DNA of 19,539 nt from JANOGU01 sp964499865 (GTDB lineage: Bacteria > Pseudomonadota > Alphaproteobacteria > Rhodobacterales > Rhodobacteraceae): NCBI GenBank assembly GCA_964499865.1, contig CAZCPY010000054.1, positions 1-19,539 of the forward strand, given 5' to 3'. Positions 6,319 to 14,356 of this stretch are shown here, one piece after another (position 1 is the first letter of the stretch; the number at the start of each line of letters is the position of its first letter). Below the pieces are notes generated by a model. The model did not search any database, was not told the origin of the DNA, and saw nothing but the letters and a program-made list of their open reading frames with translations. A program made the position numbers and the translations under genes.

Positions 6319-8568
6319 ATGCGCGAGCGAGAGGTGGGCACGCTCTGGATCGGGGGCGCGCTGAGCTGGCTTGAACAGCTCTGCCTCAAGTCCTTTGTCG
6401 ACCGCGGGCAGAAGATCACGCTGTTTTCCTACCACGACATCCCCAATGTCCCCGACGGCGTGATCCGCCGCGACGGGCGCGAGGTGCTCGATACCGGCAA
6501 CTTCCTGAAATACGAGCGCAAGGACAGCTACGCGCTGTTCGCCGACCTGTTCCGCGTGCTGATGCTGCGGGCCTGCCCGGGGATGATCTGGGTCGATACC
6601 GACGTCTACTGCCACCGCATCCTGGCCCATGACAGCGATGTGGTGATGGGGTTCGAGCTGCCCGGCGAGACGCGGGTCAACAACGCCGTCCTGGGCCTGC
6701 CGTCCGACCATCCGATGCTGGGCGACATGATCGCGATGATGGACGACCCCTTCGCCATCCCGCCCTTCCTGCCCGCGCGCCTGCAGGCCGAATACCGCGA
6801 CGCCGCCGCCGCAGGCCGTCCGGTGCATGTCAGCGAACAGCCCTGGGGCACCTGGGGGCCGCTGATGGTCAGCTGGTTCGCCGCCCGCCACGGCCTGCGG
6901 CCGCAGGTGCTGCCGCAGCAGGCCTTCTACCCCATCGCCTTTCCCGACCGCCTGACCTTCCTCAAGCGGCGCCAGGCGGTCGAGATGCACCTGACGCCCG
7001 AGACGACGGGCCTGCATCTCTGGGCGTCCAACAAGCGCGAGCTGGGCCTGCGCCACGGCGGCCTGCCGCCGCCGGGCAGCTATCTGGAGCATCTGGTGCA
7101 GAAACACGCCATCCGCCCCGAAGCCGCCCCGATCCGGGGCCGCGGCAGGCGGCTGTTCGACGCGGGGCTGGTCGACGTGATCGACCTGCCGCATGTCGCC
7201 CGCGTGGCAGACATCGGCGGCACCGCGCAGTCGCTGGTGCTGGCGGCGCAGGCGCGCTGGAATTGCGCGGTGGACCTGATCGACGTCGACCACCGCGGGC
7301 GCTTCCAGACCGCGCCGTCGGACTGGGTGGCGCCCTACATCGCCTTCCTTGTCGCCCACGAGGTGCCGGAAGGCGCGATCCGCCGCGTGGGCTGGGCCGA
7401 GGATTCGCGGCCCTGCGATCTGGTGGTGAACCTTCTGGGCTTCGGCGATGTCAACAAGGCGACGCCGCTCGGGCCGCTGCTCGACCGTCTGCTGGCGCCG
7501 GGCGGGCGGCTGCTGACCGACATCCGCAAGGGGTCGGGCGGGTTCCCGCTGCTGCGCCCGCGCGGCACGCTGACCGCGGTGATGGAGCGCGACGACCAGG
7601 GCGTGCCGGTCACCCGCGTCCTGCTGGCCACGCCGGCCGCCGTTGCATCTCTCCCGCCCCAGCCCCAGCCCCAGCCCCAGCCCCGGCCCGCGCCTGCCGC
7701 GGAAGCCGATGAGCCATGGTCCGACCTCGCCCGCCGTCTGGCCGGGCCCGAGGGTTTCGTGCGCGAGGGGCGGGAACATTCGATGCTGTTCATCCCCCGC
7801 GGCGGCACGCTGGTGGTGACCTTCGACAACCTCGACATCGCGATGGAAAAGCGCGGCGACCGGCGGCCCTGGGGGCACGGCTTCATCGAAAGGCAGGGCT
7901 GGTCGATGCTGGGGGTGATGGCCGAGGGCTGGACCTGGTTCCGCGACCCCTGGGTCACGGCGCAGTTCGACGACCTGCGCGATGCCGGCTTCTTCGCGCG
8001 CTTCGACCGCGTGGTGTTCTACGGCGCCTCGATGGGCGGCTACGGGGCGGCGGCCTTCGTCGCGGCCTGCCCGGGGGCGGACGTGGTGGCGATCTCGCCG
8101 CAATCGACGCTCGACAAGGCCCTGGTGCCCTGGGAGACGCGCTACCACACCGCCTGGGGGCGCGATTTCTCCGGGCCCTACGGCGATGCGGCACAGGTGT
8201 CGGCGGCGGCGGGGAAGGTGATCCTGCTGTACGACCCCTACGAGCCGCTGGATCGCGGCCATGTCGACCGCTTCACCGGCGCCAACGTGCTGAAGCTGCG
8301 GGCGCCCCTGATGGGGCACCGTCTGGGGTCTTCGCTGCACCAGATGGGGATCCTGTCGCAGGTCACGCTGGCGGCGCTGGACGGCACGCTGACCGAGGCC
8401 GCGTTCTACCGCGCGCTGCGGGCCCGCAAGAGCTTTCCCCGCTACCAGCGCGAGCTGTTCGACCGCGCGGTCAAGCGCGGGCATGCGGCGCTGGCCCGCC
8501 GCATGGGCCGCTGGGTGCTGACGCGGGGCGACAACCGGCACATCCGCAAGGCGCTGGCGGCGGAGTGA
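6319..8568 (+). CDS. Three-part protein: DXD sugar transferase, Rossmann/methyltransferase-like region, alpha/beta hydrolase
   Basis: 749 residues, soluble, no signal peptide. Residues 5-265 resemble glycosyltransferases with a DXD sugar-binding motif: TLWIGGALSWLEQLCLKSF, then DSYALFADLFRVLMLR and VDTDVY with D93-T-D95, which would bind a metal and nucleotide sugar. Residues about 280-440 look like a class I methyltransferase or related Rossmann fold: VARVADIGGTAQSLVLAA (motif-I-like, 293-310), DLIDVD (319-324), CDLVVNLLGFGD and LLAPGGRLLTDIRKG. The glycine loop DIGGTA is not classical. A Pro/Gln linker (446-460) leads to an alpha/beta-hydrolase-like domain with nucleophile elbow YGASMGGYG (S571), an acid candidate in LLYDPYEP (D639) and H667 in MGHRLG. 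Similar hydrolase-like domains are, from memory, often misnamed phosphoadenosine phosphosulfate reductase in Rhodobacteraceae. The ATG at 6319 precedes the first homologous block; its ribosome-binding site is weak. A role in surface polysaccharide synthesis or modification is a guess. Confidence 0.75.
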   Translation: MREREVGTLWIGGALSWLEQLCLKSFVDRGQKITLFSYHDIPNVPDGVIRRDGREVLDTGNFLKYERKDSYALFADLFRVLMLRACPGMIWVDTDVYCHRILAHDSDVVMGFELPGETRVNNAVLGLPSDHPMLGDMIAMMDDPFAIPPFLPARLQAEYRDAAAAGRPVHVSEQPWGTWGPLMVSWFAARHGLRPQVLPQQAFYPIAFPDRLTFLKRRQAVEMHLTPETTGLHLWASNKRELGLRHGGLPPPGSYLEHLVQKHAIRPEAAPIRGRGRRLFDAGLVDVIDLPHVARVADIGGTAQSLVLAAQARWNCAVDLIDVDHRGRFQTAPSDWVAPYIAFLVAHEVPEGAIRRVGWAEDSRPCDLVVNLLGFGDVNKATPLGPLLDRLLAPGGRLLTDIRKGSGGFPLLRPRGTLTAVMERDDQGVPVTRVLLATPAAVASLPPQPQPQPQPRPAPAAEADEPWSDLARRLAGPEGFVREGREHSMLFIPRGGTLVVTFDNLDIAMEKRGDRRPWGHGFIERQGWSMLGVMAEGWTWFRDPWVTAQFDDLRDAGFFARFDRVVFYGASMGGYGAAAFVAACPGADVVAISPQSTLDKALVPWETRYHTAWGRDFSGPYGDAAQVSAAAGKVILLYDPYEPLDRGHVDRFTGANVLKLRAPLMGHRLGSSLHQMGILSQVTLAALDGTLTEAAFYRALRARKSFPRYQRELFDRAVKRGHAALARRMGRWVLTRGDNRHIRKALAAE
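7657..7686 (+). repeat. CCCCAG hexanucleotide repeat coding a Pro-Gln linker
   Basis: CCCCAG repeats four times, followed by a CCCCGG variant, inside the three-part gene. It encodes (Pro-Gln)n between the Rossmann-like and hydrolase domains. Because the unit is 6 bp, slippage would change linker length by two residues without breaking the frame. Confidence 0.85.
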
Positions 8569-8611
8569 AGGCCCCTTGCCCCCGGCGCAGAGCCGGTCCA
8601 AGCCTTGGCGC

Positions 8612-9844
8612 ATGACCGCCGCCCCCGACCACCTCCCCGACGCCCGCACCCCCGACGCGCGCACCCGCCGCACCGTGCTTGTCCTGTTTCTGGCCGGGGG
8701 CGTGCTGGGGGCGCAATTGCCGCTGGCCTTCACGGTGGCGGGCCTTGCCGGGCAGTCGCTGGCGCCGAACGCCTGCCTCGCCACGCTGGCGGTGACGGCG
8801 ATGGTGCTGGGGTCGATGACCGCGGCGCAGCCCCTGTCGGGGCTGATGGCGCGGGCCGGGCGGCGGGCCGGGTTCGTGGCGGGGGCGGGGCTTGGCGCGG
8901 CGGGGGCGGCGGTCTCGGCGCTGGGGCTGTCGACCGGCAGCTTCGTGCTGTTCGTCCTCGGCGCCTTCCTGACCGGCGGCTACATGAGCGCCAACGGTTT
9001 CTTCCGCTTTGCCGCCGCCGATGCGGCACCCCCCGCCTGGCGGGCGCAGGCGATCAGCTGGGTGATGGCGGGGGGGCTCGTCGCCGCGGTGCTGGGGCCG
9101 CAGATCGTGAAGCTGACGGCCGGGGCCCTCGCGATCCCGTTCCTGGGCACCTACCTTGCCGCCATCGGGCTGAACCTGGCCGGGGTCTGGCTGTTTGCCT
9201 TCCTCGACGCCCCCCACCCTGCCCCGCCCGCGGCCGATGCGGTGGCCGGGCGCAGGCGCCGGCAGATGCTGCGCGACCCGGTGATCCGCGTCGCGGTGGT
9301 CTGCGCGGCGGTGTCCTATGCGCTGATGAACCTGGTGATGACCTCGTCGCCGCTGGCGGTGGTGGGCAGCGGCTATGCAGTGGCGCAAGCCTCGGACGTG
9401 GTCAGCGCGCATGTGCTGGCGATGTATGTGCCCGCGTTCTTCACCGGCCACCTGATCGCCCGGTTCGGCGCGCCGCGGATCGTCGCGGCGGGGCTGGTGA
9501 TCCTGGCGGGGGCGGGGCTGGTGGCGCTGTCGGGCGTGGCGCTGTGGCAGTTCTTCGGGGCGCTGGTGCTGCTGGGCCTGGGCTGGAACTTCGGCTTCAT
9601 CGGCGCCACGACGATGCTGACCGAGGCGCTGGCACCCGAGGAGCGGGGGCGCATGCAGGGGCTGAACGACACCATCGTCTTCGGCGGCGTGACGCTGGCC
9701 TCGCTGTCCTCGGGCGGGCTGATGAACTGCGCGGGCGGGTCGGTGGTGGCGGGCTGGCAGGCGGTCAACCTCGCCATGCTGCCGTTCCTGACGCTGGCGG
9801 GCGCCGCGCTGGTCTGGCTGGCGCTTCGCCCCGGCAAGGCCTGA
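8612..9844 (+). CDS. Major facilitator superfamily transporter
   Basis: 410 residues with about twelve hydrophobic segments in two halves separated by a basic loop (GRRRRQMLRDPVIR), the normal arrangement for an inner-membrane MFS carrier. Recognisable features include the cytoplasmic loop GLMARAGRRAGFVAG after the second segment (motif-A-like), the glycine-rich LGAFLTGGYMSANGFFRF, and TEALAPEERGRMQGLND in the second half. The substrate cannot be told. The gene starts 43 bp after the three-part gene and may be cotranscribed with it. Start choice is uncertain: the ATG at 8612 has no good ribosome-binding site, while an in-frame TTG at 8576 follows a GAAGG sequence by 4 bp and would add 12 residues. 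Its stop lies 4 bp from the convergent stop of secF, so transcripts from both sides meet here with no room for separate terminators. Confidence 0.9.
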   Translation: MTAAPDHLPDARTPDARTRRTVLVLFLAGGVLGAQLPLAFTVAGLAGQSLAPNACLATLAVTAMVLGSMTAAQPLSGLMARAGRRAGFVAGAGLGAAGAAVSALGLSTGSFVLFVLGAFLTGGYMSANGFFRFAAADAAPPAWRAQAISWVMAGGLVAAVLGPQIVKLTAGALAIPFLGTYLAAIGLNLAGVWLFAFLDAPHPAPPAADAVAGRRRRQMLRDPVIRVAVVCAAVSYALMNLVMTSSPLAVVGSGYAVAQASDVVSAHVLAMYVPAFFTGHLIARFGAPRIVAAGLVILAGAGLVALSGVALWQFFGALVLLGLGWNFGFIGATTMLTEALAPEERGRMQGLNDTIVFGGVTLASLSSGGLMNCAGGSVVAGWQAVNLAMLPFLTLAGAALVWLALRPGKA

Positions 9845-9848
9845 GGCT

Positions 9849-10823
9849 TCAGGCGTCGACCTTCGAGAAATCCTCGGGCGCCGGGTCCTTCCTGGGCTTG
9901 TCCGACCGGTCGACCCCCAGCATCAGCACGATGTTCTTCGCGACATAGAGCGTCGAGTAGGTGCCCACGATCACCCCGAAGGCCATGGCGAAGACGAAGC
10001 CCCGGATCACGTCGCCGCCGAAGACGAGCAGCACGATCAGCACCAGAAGCGTGGTCGAGGCCGTCATGATGGTGCGGCTGAGCGTTTCGTTGGCGGTCAG
10101 GTTCATCATCTGGCGCAGCGGCATGGCCTTGTACTTGGCCAGGTTCTCGCGCAGCCGGTCGAAGATCACGACGGTGTCGTTGACCGAATAGCCGAGGATC
10201 GTGAGCAGTGCGGCCACGATCGACAGGTCGAACCTGATCTGGAACAGCGCGAAGACACCCACCGTGACGATCACGTCATGGATCAGCGCCGCCACCGTGC
10301 CGACCGCGAACTGCCATTCGAAGCGCGCCCAGACATAGACGAGGATCCCCGCCGACCCTGCCGCCACGGCCAGCAGCGCCGTCCAGATCAGCTCGGACGA
10401 GACCTTGGGGCCGACCGATTCGACGCTGGGGAAGGTGATCGAGGGATCGACCGCCTTGAGCGCGTCCTCGACCTCCTGGATCACCTCGGGGGTGACCGCT
10501 TCCTCGCCTTCGCGCGCCGAGATGCGGATCATCGCGACGTTCTGGTCGTCGCGGAAGGCCGGGTCGAAAACCTCGGAGATCGTCACATCCCCCAGGTCCA
10601 GCCGCGCCAGCGCGTCGCGGTAGGCGCCCACGTCGACGGGAGAGGTGGTCTCGGTGCGGATCGTGGTGCCGCCCTTGAAGTCGATGCCGAGGTTCAGGCC
10701 CACGGTCGCCACCAGCAGGAGCGAGGCGACCACCGCCACCACCGAGGCGCCGAAGGTCACCCATTGCAGGCGGAAGAAGTCGATGCTGGTGACGGTGGGA
10801 ACCAGCCGCAGACGCCAGGCCAT
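9849..10823 (-). CDS. secF: Protein translocase subunit SecF
   Basis: 324 residues. SecF and SecD form the inner-membrane SecDF complex that uses the proton gradient to help pull exported proteins through SecYEG from the periplasmic side. A first membrane helix (about 24-44) is followed by the conserved GIDFKGG (46-52), a periplasmic domain, then five helices from about residue 145. The family motif YSVNDTVVIFDRLREN (212-227) includes D216 and R222, of the type implicated in proton movement. The ATG at 10823 has a GAGGAG ribosome-binding site that overlaps the secD stop codon, and only 12 bp separate the genes, so translation is probably coupled. No truncation is seen. Confidence 0.98.
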   Translation of the reverse strand: MAWRLRLVPTVTSIDFFRLQWVTFGASVVAVVASLLLVATVGLNLGIDFKGGTTIRTETTSPVDVGAYRDALARLDLGDVTISEVFDPAFRDDQNVAMIRISAREGEEAVTPEVIQEVEDALKAVDPSITFPSVESVGPKVSSELIWTALLAVAAGSAGILVYVWARFEWQFAVGTVAALIHDVIVTVGVFALFQIRFDLSIVAALLTILGYSVNDTVVIFDRLRENLAKYKAMPLRQMMNLTANETLSRTIMTASTTLLVLIVLLVFGGDVIRGFVFAMAFGVIVGTYSTLYVAKNIVLMLGVDRSDKPRKDPAPEDFSKVDA

Positions 10824-10835
10824 GGGGTGCGCTCC

Positions 10836-12500
10836 TCAGACCGTGATGGTTTTCGGCTGCTTCCAGGCCATCCAGGTCTCGATGATCAGCCGCGTCACGT
10901 AGACGGCGGTGAACATCGAGGTCAGGATCCCCAGTCCCAGCGTGACGGCAAAGCCGCGCACCGCGCCCGACCCCAGCCAGAACATGATCAGCGCGGTCAG
11001 CAGCCCGGTCACGTTCGAATCCATGATCGCCGAGAAGGCGCGTTCGAAGCCCACCTCGACGGCGCGGCGCGGCGTCATGCCGGCGCGCAGTTCCTCGCGG
11101 ATGCGTTCGTAGATCAGCACGTTGGCATCCACCGCCATGCCCATGGTCAGCACGATCCCGGCGATGCCCGGCAGCGTCAGCGTGGCGCCGACCAGCGACA
11201 TCATAGCCACCACCAGCACCATGTTCACGGCGAGCGCGATGTTGGCCATCATGCCGAACCAGCCGTAGGACGCGACCATGTAGACCAGCACCATCGCCAG
11301 GCCGATGACCGCGGCACGGGCGCCCGCGTCGATGGAGTCTGCGCCGAGTTCCGGGCCGATCGTGCGTTCTTCAAGGAAGGTCATCTCGGCCGGCAGGGCG
11401 CCCGCGCGCAGCAGGACGGCAAGCTGCGTCGAATCCTCGACGGTGAAGGACCCGGTGATGATGCCCGACCCGCCGGGAATGCGGCTCTGGATCACCGGGG
11501 CCGAAATCACCTCGTTGTCCAGCACGATGGCGAAGGGGGCGCCGACGTTGGCGGCCGTGTAGTCGCCGAACTTGCGCGCGCCGGTGCTGTCGAAGCGGAA
11601 GCTGACCGCCGGGCGGTTGTTCTGGTCGAAAGAGGGCTGGGCGTCCACCAGTTCCTCGCCCGTCACCACCGGCGTCTCCTCGACGATGTAGTAGCGCCCG
11701 GGTTCGTCCATCGACGGCAAGAGCAGGTTGCGCGGCCCCGCGTTGCTGTCGGCCGAGGCGTTGGCGGACACGACATGGTTGAAGGTCAGCTTGGCCGTGG
11801 TGCCGATCAGCGCCTTGAGTTCGGCCGCCGATCCGATGCCCGGCACCTGGATCAGGATGCGGTTGTCGCCCTGGCGCTGGATCGTGGGTTCGCGCGTGCC
11901 GACCTCGTCCACCCGGCGGCGGATGATTTCCAGCGATTGCAGCATCGTGCGCGTGTCGGTGGCGGCGCGTTCGGCCTCGGATAGTTGCACCACGATCTCG
12001 CCCGCGTCGACCGTCACCTCGATGTCGTCCGACCCGATCCCGGTCAGCGTGACCATGGGCGAGGCGAGCGCCCGCACCGCTTCGACCGCGCGGGCCAGGC
12101 CTTCGGGCCTGCCGATCGACACCCGCAGCGTGCCGTCGGGCGAGGGGCGGCGCTGGATCGTGCCGACCTCGTCGCGCACCGCGCGCAGCGCGTCGCGCAC
12201 CTCGGGCCAGAGCGCATCCATCCGCGCCTTGTAGACATCCTCGACACGCACCTCGGCCAGCAGGTGTGCCCCGCCCCGCAGGTCCAGCCCCAGCGCGACG
12301 AGGCCCGAGGGCATCCAGTCGGGCCAGAGCGCGCGGTCGGCGTCTTGCGCGGGGTCGGCAAAACCCGCCTTCTCGATCGCGGCCACGGCGTCGTTGTGAC
12401 GCTCGACGCGCCCGTAGAAGACGTTGGGCAGGGCAAGGGCGATGCCCAGGGCGACCACGCCCCAGATCACCAGCCGTTTCCAGAGGGGGGTGCGGGGCAT
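10836..12500 (-). CDS. secD: Protein translocase subunit SecD
   Basis: 554 residues. Partner of SecF in proton-driven protein export. The N-terminal helix (about 8-26) is followed by GLDLRGGAHLLAEV (71-84), the periplasmic P1 region including NRILIQVPGIGSAAELKAL, and the C-terminal membrane block with VDANVLIYERIREEL, whose D458 is the conserved membrane acidic residue. The ATG at 12500 (MPRTPLWKRL) is chosen because the upstream in-frame extension to 12605 is Arg/Ser/Pro-rich and overlaps yajC. The yajC stop is only 7 bp away and no strong ribosome-binding site is visible, so translational coupling to yajC is likely. Length and motifs are normal. Confidence 0.98.
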   Translation of the reverse strand: MPRTPLWKRLVIWGVVALGIALALPNVFYGRVERHNDAVAAIEKAGFADPAQDADRALWPDWMPSGLVALGLDLRGGAHLLAEVRVEDVYKARMDALWPEVRDALRAVRDEVGTIQRRPSPDGTLRVSIGRPEGLARAVEAVRALASPMVTLTGIGSDDIEVTVDAGEIVVQLSEAERAATDTRTMLQSLEIIRRRVDEVGTREPTIQRQGDNRILIQVPGIGSAAELKALIGTTAKLTFNHVVSANASADSNAGPRNLLLPSMDEPGRYYIVEETPVVTGEELVDAQPSFDQNNRPAVSFRFDSTGARKFGDYTAANVGAPFAIVLDNEVISAPVIQSRIPGGSGIITGSFTVEDSTQLAVLLRAGALPAEMTFLEERTIGPELGADSIDAGARAAVIGLAMVLVYMVASYGWFGMMANIALAVNMVLVVAMMSLVGATLTLPGIAGIVLTMGMAVDANVLIYERIREELRAGMTPRRAVEVGFERAFSAIMDSNVTGLLTALIMFWLGSGAVRGFAVTLGLGILTSMFTAVYVTRLIIETWMAWKQPKTITV

Positions 12501-12507
12501 GGCCGGG

Positions 12508-12837
12508 TCAGGCGGCCGGTTCGGTCTTGGCGATGACCTGGGTGATCGTGTGCCGCGGGATGCGGACGCGCACGCCCTCGGCGATCTCGACCTCGAGGAT
12601 GCCATCGTCGTTGACCTTGTGCACCTTGCCGAGGATCCCGCCGCCGGTCAGCACCTGGTCGCCGCGGCGCAGCGCCTCGACCATCGCCTTCTGCTCCTTC
12701 ATCCGTTTCTGCTGCGGGCGGATCAGCAGGAAATACATGATCACGAAGATCAGGATCAGCGGGACGAAGGACGTAAACGCGGCCGCGGCACCGCCCGTCT
12801 GGGCGGTGATCTGCGCGAAGGCGGGGGTTGCGAACAT
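12508..12837 (-). CDS. yajC: Sec translocon accessory subunit YajC
   Basis: 109 residues, a typical YajC. One membrane helix (about 22-39, in FVPLILIFVIMYFLLI) is followed at once by the RPQQKRMKEQ signature (40-49) and a small cytoplasmic domain with GDQVLTGGGILGKV and ITQVI. YajC joins SecDF in the inner membrane. The ATG at 12837 has a GAAAGGA ribosome-binding site 6-7 bp upstream. It is the first gene of yajC-secD-secF, the classic order. The creatininase-family gene ends 95 bp upstream on the same strand, so either a promoter lies in that gap or read-through occurs. Confidence 0.98.
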   Translation of the reverse strand: MFATPAFAQITAQTGGAAAAFTSFVPLILIFVIMYFLLIRPQQKRMKEQKAMVEALRRGDQVLTGGGILGKVHKVNDDGILEVEIAEGVRVRIPRHTITQVIAKTEPAA

Positions 12838-12892
12838 GGGCGTCCTTTCGGGGCTCGGGCGCCGGGGCCAGCACGCCCCGGGAATAGCCCGC

Positions 12893-12921
12893 CATCTATG
12901 CGACGGGGCGCAGGCGCGCAA
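12893..12921 (-). promoter_or_regulatory. Possible promoter for yajC-secDF
   Basis: Read on the minus strand, TTGCGC (12921-12916) and TAGATG (12898-12893) are separated by 17 bp, about 55 bp ahead of the yajC start codon. The -35 match is moderate and the -10 match poor. The 95-bp gap is the only place for an independent promoter of this housekeeping operon, which is the main support. Confidence 0.25.
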
Positions 12922-12932
12922 GGCGGGGGCCG

Positions 12933-13709
12933 TCACGAAACCGGCGCAAGGCCCTCTGTCGGATGCGCCGCGACCTCGGCGGCCAGACGCAGGAACCCCT
13001 CCGCCTGATGCGCCGCCGTCGCGCGGCCCTTGGCGGCGGTCGCCAGATGCGCCTGCCCCACCACGCCCGCCGGGTTGAGGTCGCGCGATATCCAGCCGTA
13101 GGAGACCGGCCCCACGGGCGGGACGGCCGCCCCCTCGGCCGAGGACCGGAAGTCGCGCGCGGCGGCCATGTCCACCGTCCCGGGCCGGAAGGCCAGCATC
13201 AGCGAGGTCTCGACATCCCCGCCGTGGATGCCGAACTGCGTCTCCTGCGCCTCGTACATCCCCGCGGGCAGGCCGAAGCCCATCCACTGGCACCTGACCG
13301 CCAGCATCCCCGCCTCGATCCGCAGCCGCCGCGCCAGGATGCCGATCAGGTCCAGGTTGCCGCCGTGGGAATTGACGATCACCAGCCGCCGCACCCCCGC
13401 CCGCGCCACCGTCCGCCCGATGGCGGCCCAGGCCTGAAGCGCGGTCTCGGCCGACAGGCTCAGCGTGCCCTGCGCCCAGAGGTGCTCGTCCGACTTGCCC
13501 ACCGCCTGCACCGGCAGGATCAGCAGGTGCAGGCCCGCCGGGCAGCGCGCCGCGACCTCGGCCAGCATCCCCTCGGCGATCAGCGTGTCGGTCCCCACCG
13601 GCAGGTGCGGCCCGTGCTGCTCGATCGCCGCCGTGGGCAGGACGGCGACCGTCCCCTCGGGCGGCGGGAAGTCCGGCGCGCGCAGGTCGGCCCAGAGGCG
13701 CGCGGTCAT
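12933..13709 (-). CDS. Creatininase-family metal-dependent amidohydrolase
   Basis: 258 residues, the usual length of the creatininase (creatinine amidohydrolase) family. The family includes creatininase, the ArfB FAPy deformylase of archaeal flavin synthesis and the mycofactocin peptidase MftE, and hydrolyses cyclic or linear amides at a two-metal centre. Likely metal ligands are visible: E30 and H32 in AIEQHGPHLP, D41 in VGTDTL, H115 in NSHGGN (113-118) and E167 in HGGDVETSLM. The sequence alone cannot pick the substrate; true creatinine hydrolysis is only one option. It is the last gene of the minus-strand cluster, 10 bp after the upstream flavodoxin-fold gene, with a weak G-rich ribosome-binding region. 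In the cluster it would fit a ring-opening or amide-cleaving step (inference). No odd features in the frame. Confidence 0.9.
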   Translation of the reverse strand: MTARLWADLRAPDFPPPEGTVAVLPTAAIEQHGPHLPVGTDTLIAEGMLAEVAARCPAGLHLLILPVQAVGKSDEHLWAQGTLSLSAETALQAWAAIGRTVARAGVRRLVIVNSHGGNLDLIGILARRLRIEAGMLAVRCQWMGFGLPAGMYEAQETQFGIHGGDVETSLMLAFRPGTVDMAAARDFRSSAEGAAVPPVGPVSYGWISRDLNPAGVVGQAHLATAAKGRATAAHQAEGFLRLAAEVAAHPTEGLAPVS

Positions 13710-13719
13710 GCCCCCGGAC

Positions 13720-14355
13720 TCATGCCAGCGACGGCAGCGGCAGCGGCACCGGCACGGGCCGGCCGATCAGCCGGTCCATCTGCGCCGCCACCCGGGCCAG
13801 ATGCGCGGCGCGGCTGCCGGGCGTGGACGAATCCATCAGGTAATGCGCCGCAAAGGCGGTGCGCCTGCGCGGCGAACACAAGAGCCCGATGCCGCGCAGG
13901 ATCGTCCGCTTGCCGGGCGACCCCACCACCCAGGTCAGCCAGCGCGAGGCCCCGCAGGTGGTGAAGACGCCCAGCCGCCGCACATGCGTCAGGCCGGGGC
14001 GGATCGTGCGGTGCCTTTCGTCCGGCAGAAGGAACGCGACCCCGGGCAGGAAAACCCGCTCGAGCCAGCCCTTCAGCATCGCGGGCAGCCCGTACCACCA
14101 GGTCGGATAGATGAAGATCAGCGTATCCGCCCAGCGCACGTCGTCGAGATCGCGCGCCACCGCCTCGCGGTTGCCCGGGCCCTCGATGTAGACGCGCCAG
14201 TCTTCGCGCGACAGCACGGGCTGGAAGTCGCGCGCGTAAAGGTCGGCCAGCCGAACCTCGGCCCCCGCCGCCGCCAGCTTCGCCATCACCAGATCGCGCA
14301 CCGCCGAGGTGAAGGACCCCTCTGCCGGGTGGCAGTAGACGACCAATGCGCGCAT
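13720..14355 (-). CDS. Flavodoxin-fold NAD(P)H:quinone-type oxidoreductase, paralogue 1
   Basis: 211 residues of the NQO1/MdaB/KefF-like flavodoxin-fold family, which uses bound FMN or FAD to pass two electrons from NAD(P)H to a quinone or other acceptor. The N-terminal strand and flavin phosphate loop are ALVVYCHPAEGSFTSAVRD (3-21). The flavin/substrate block PTWWYGLPAMLKGW is at 84-97, followed by LERVFLPGVAF. The C-terminus is about 20 residues longer than paralogue 2 and ends in a Pro/Leu-rich tail (RPVPVPLPLPSLA). It begins 1 bp after the stop of paralogue 2, with the motif positions matching residue for residue, so the pair arose by duplication or works together. A redox role on the imported compound is inferred from context. 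Confidence 0.9.
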   Translation of the reverse strand: MRALVVYCHPAEGSFTSAVRDLVMAKLAAAGAEVRLADLYARDFQPVLSREDWRVYIEGPGNREAVARDLDDVRWADTLIFIYPTWWYGLPAMLKGWLERVFLPGVAFLLPDERHRTIRPGLTHVRRLGVFTTCGASRWLTWVVGSPGKRTILRGIGLLCSPRRRTAFAAHYLMDSSTPGSRAAHLARVAAQMDRLIGRPVPVPLPLPSLA

Positions 14356-14356
14356 C

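Noticed and set aside
6244..8784. An 846-codon minus-strand open frame opposite the three-part transferase gene
   Set aside because: Arg/Gln/His/Gly-rich composition with no motif; the plus strand carries recognisable catalytic motifs throughout.
10278..11984. A 568-codon plus-strand open frame antisense to secF and secD
   Set aside because: Low-complexity Asp/His/Arg/Gly-rich translation; secD and secF are certain on the other strand.
12508..13293. A long N-terminal extension of yajC back to 13293
   Set aside because: The extension is a shadow of the creatininase-family gene; the YajC family start with a good ribosome-binding site is at 12837.
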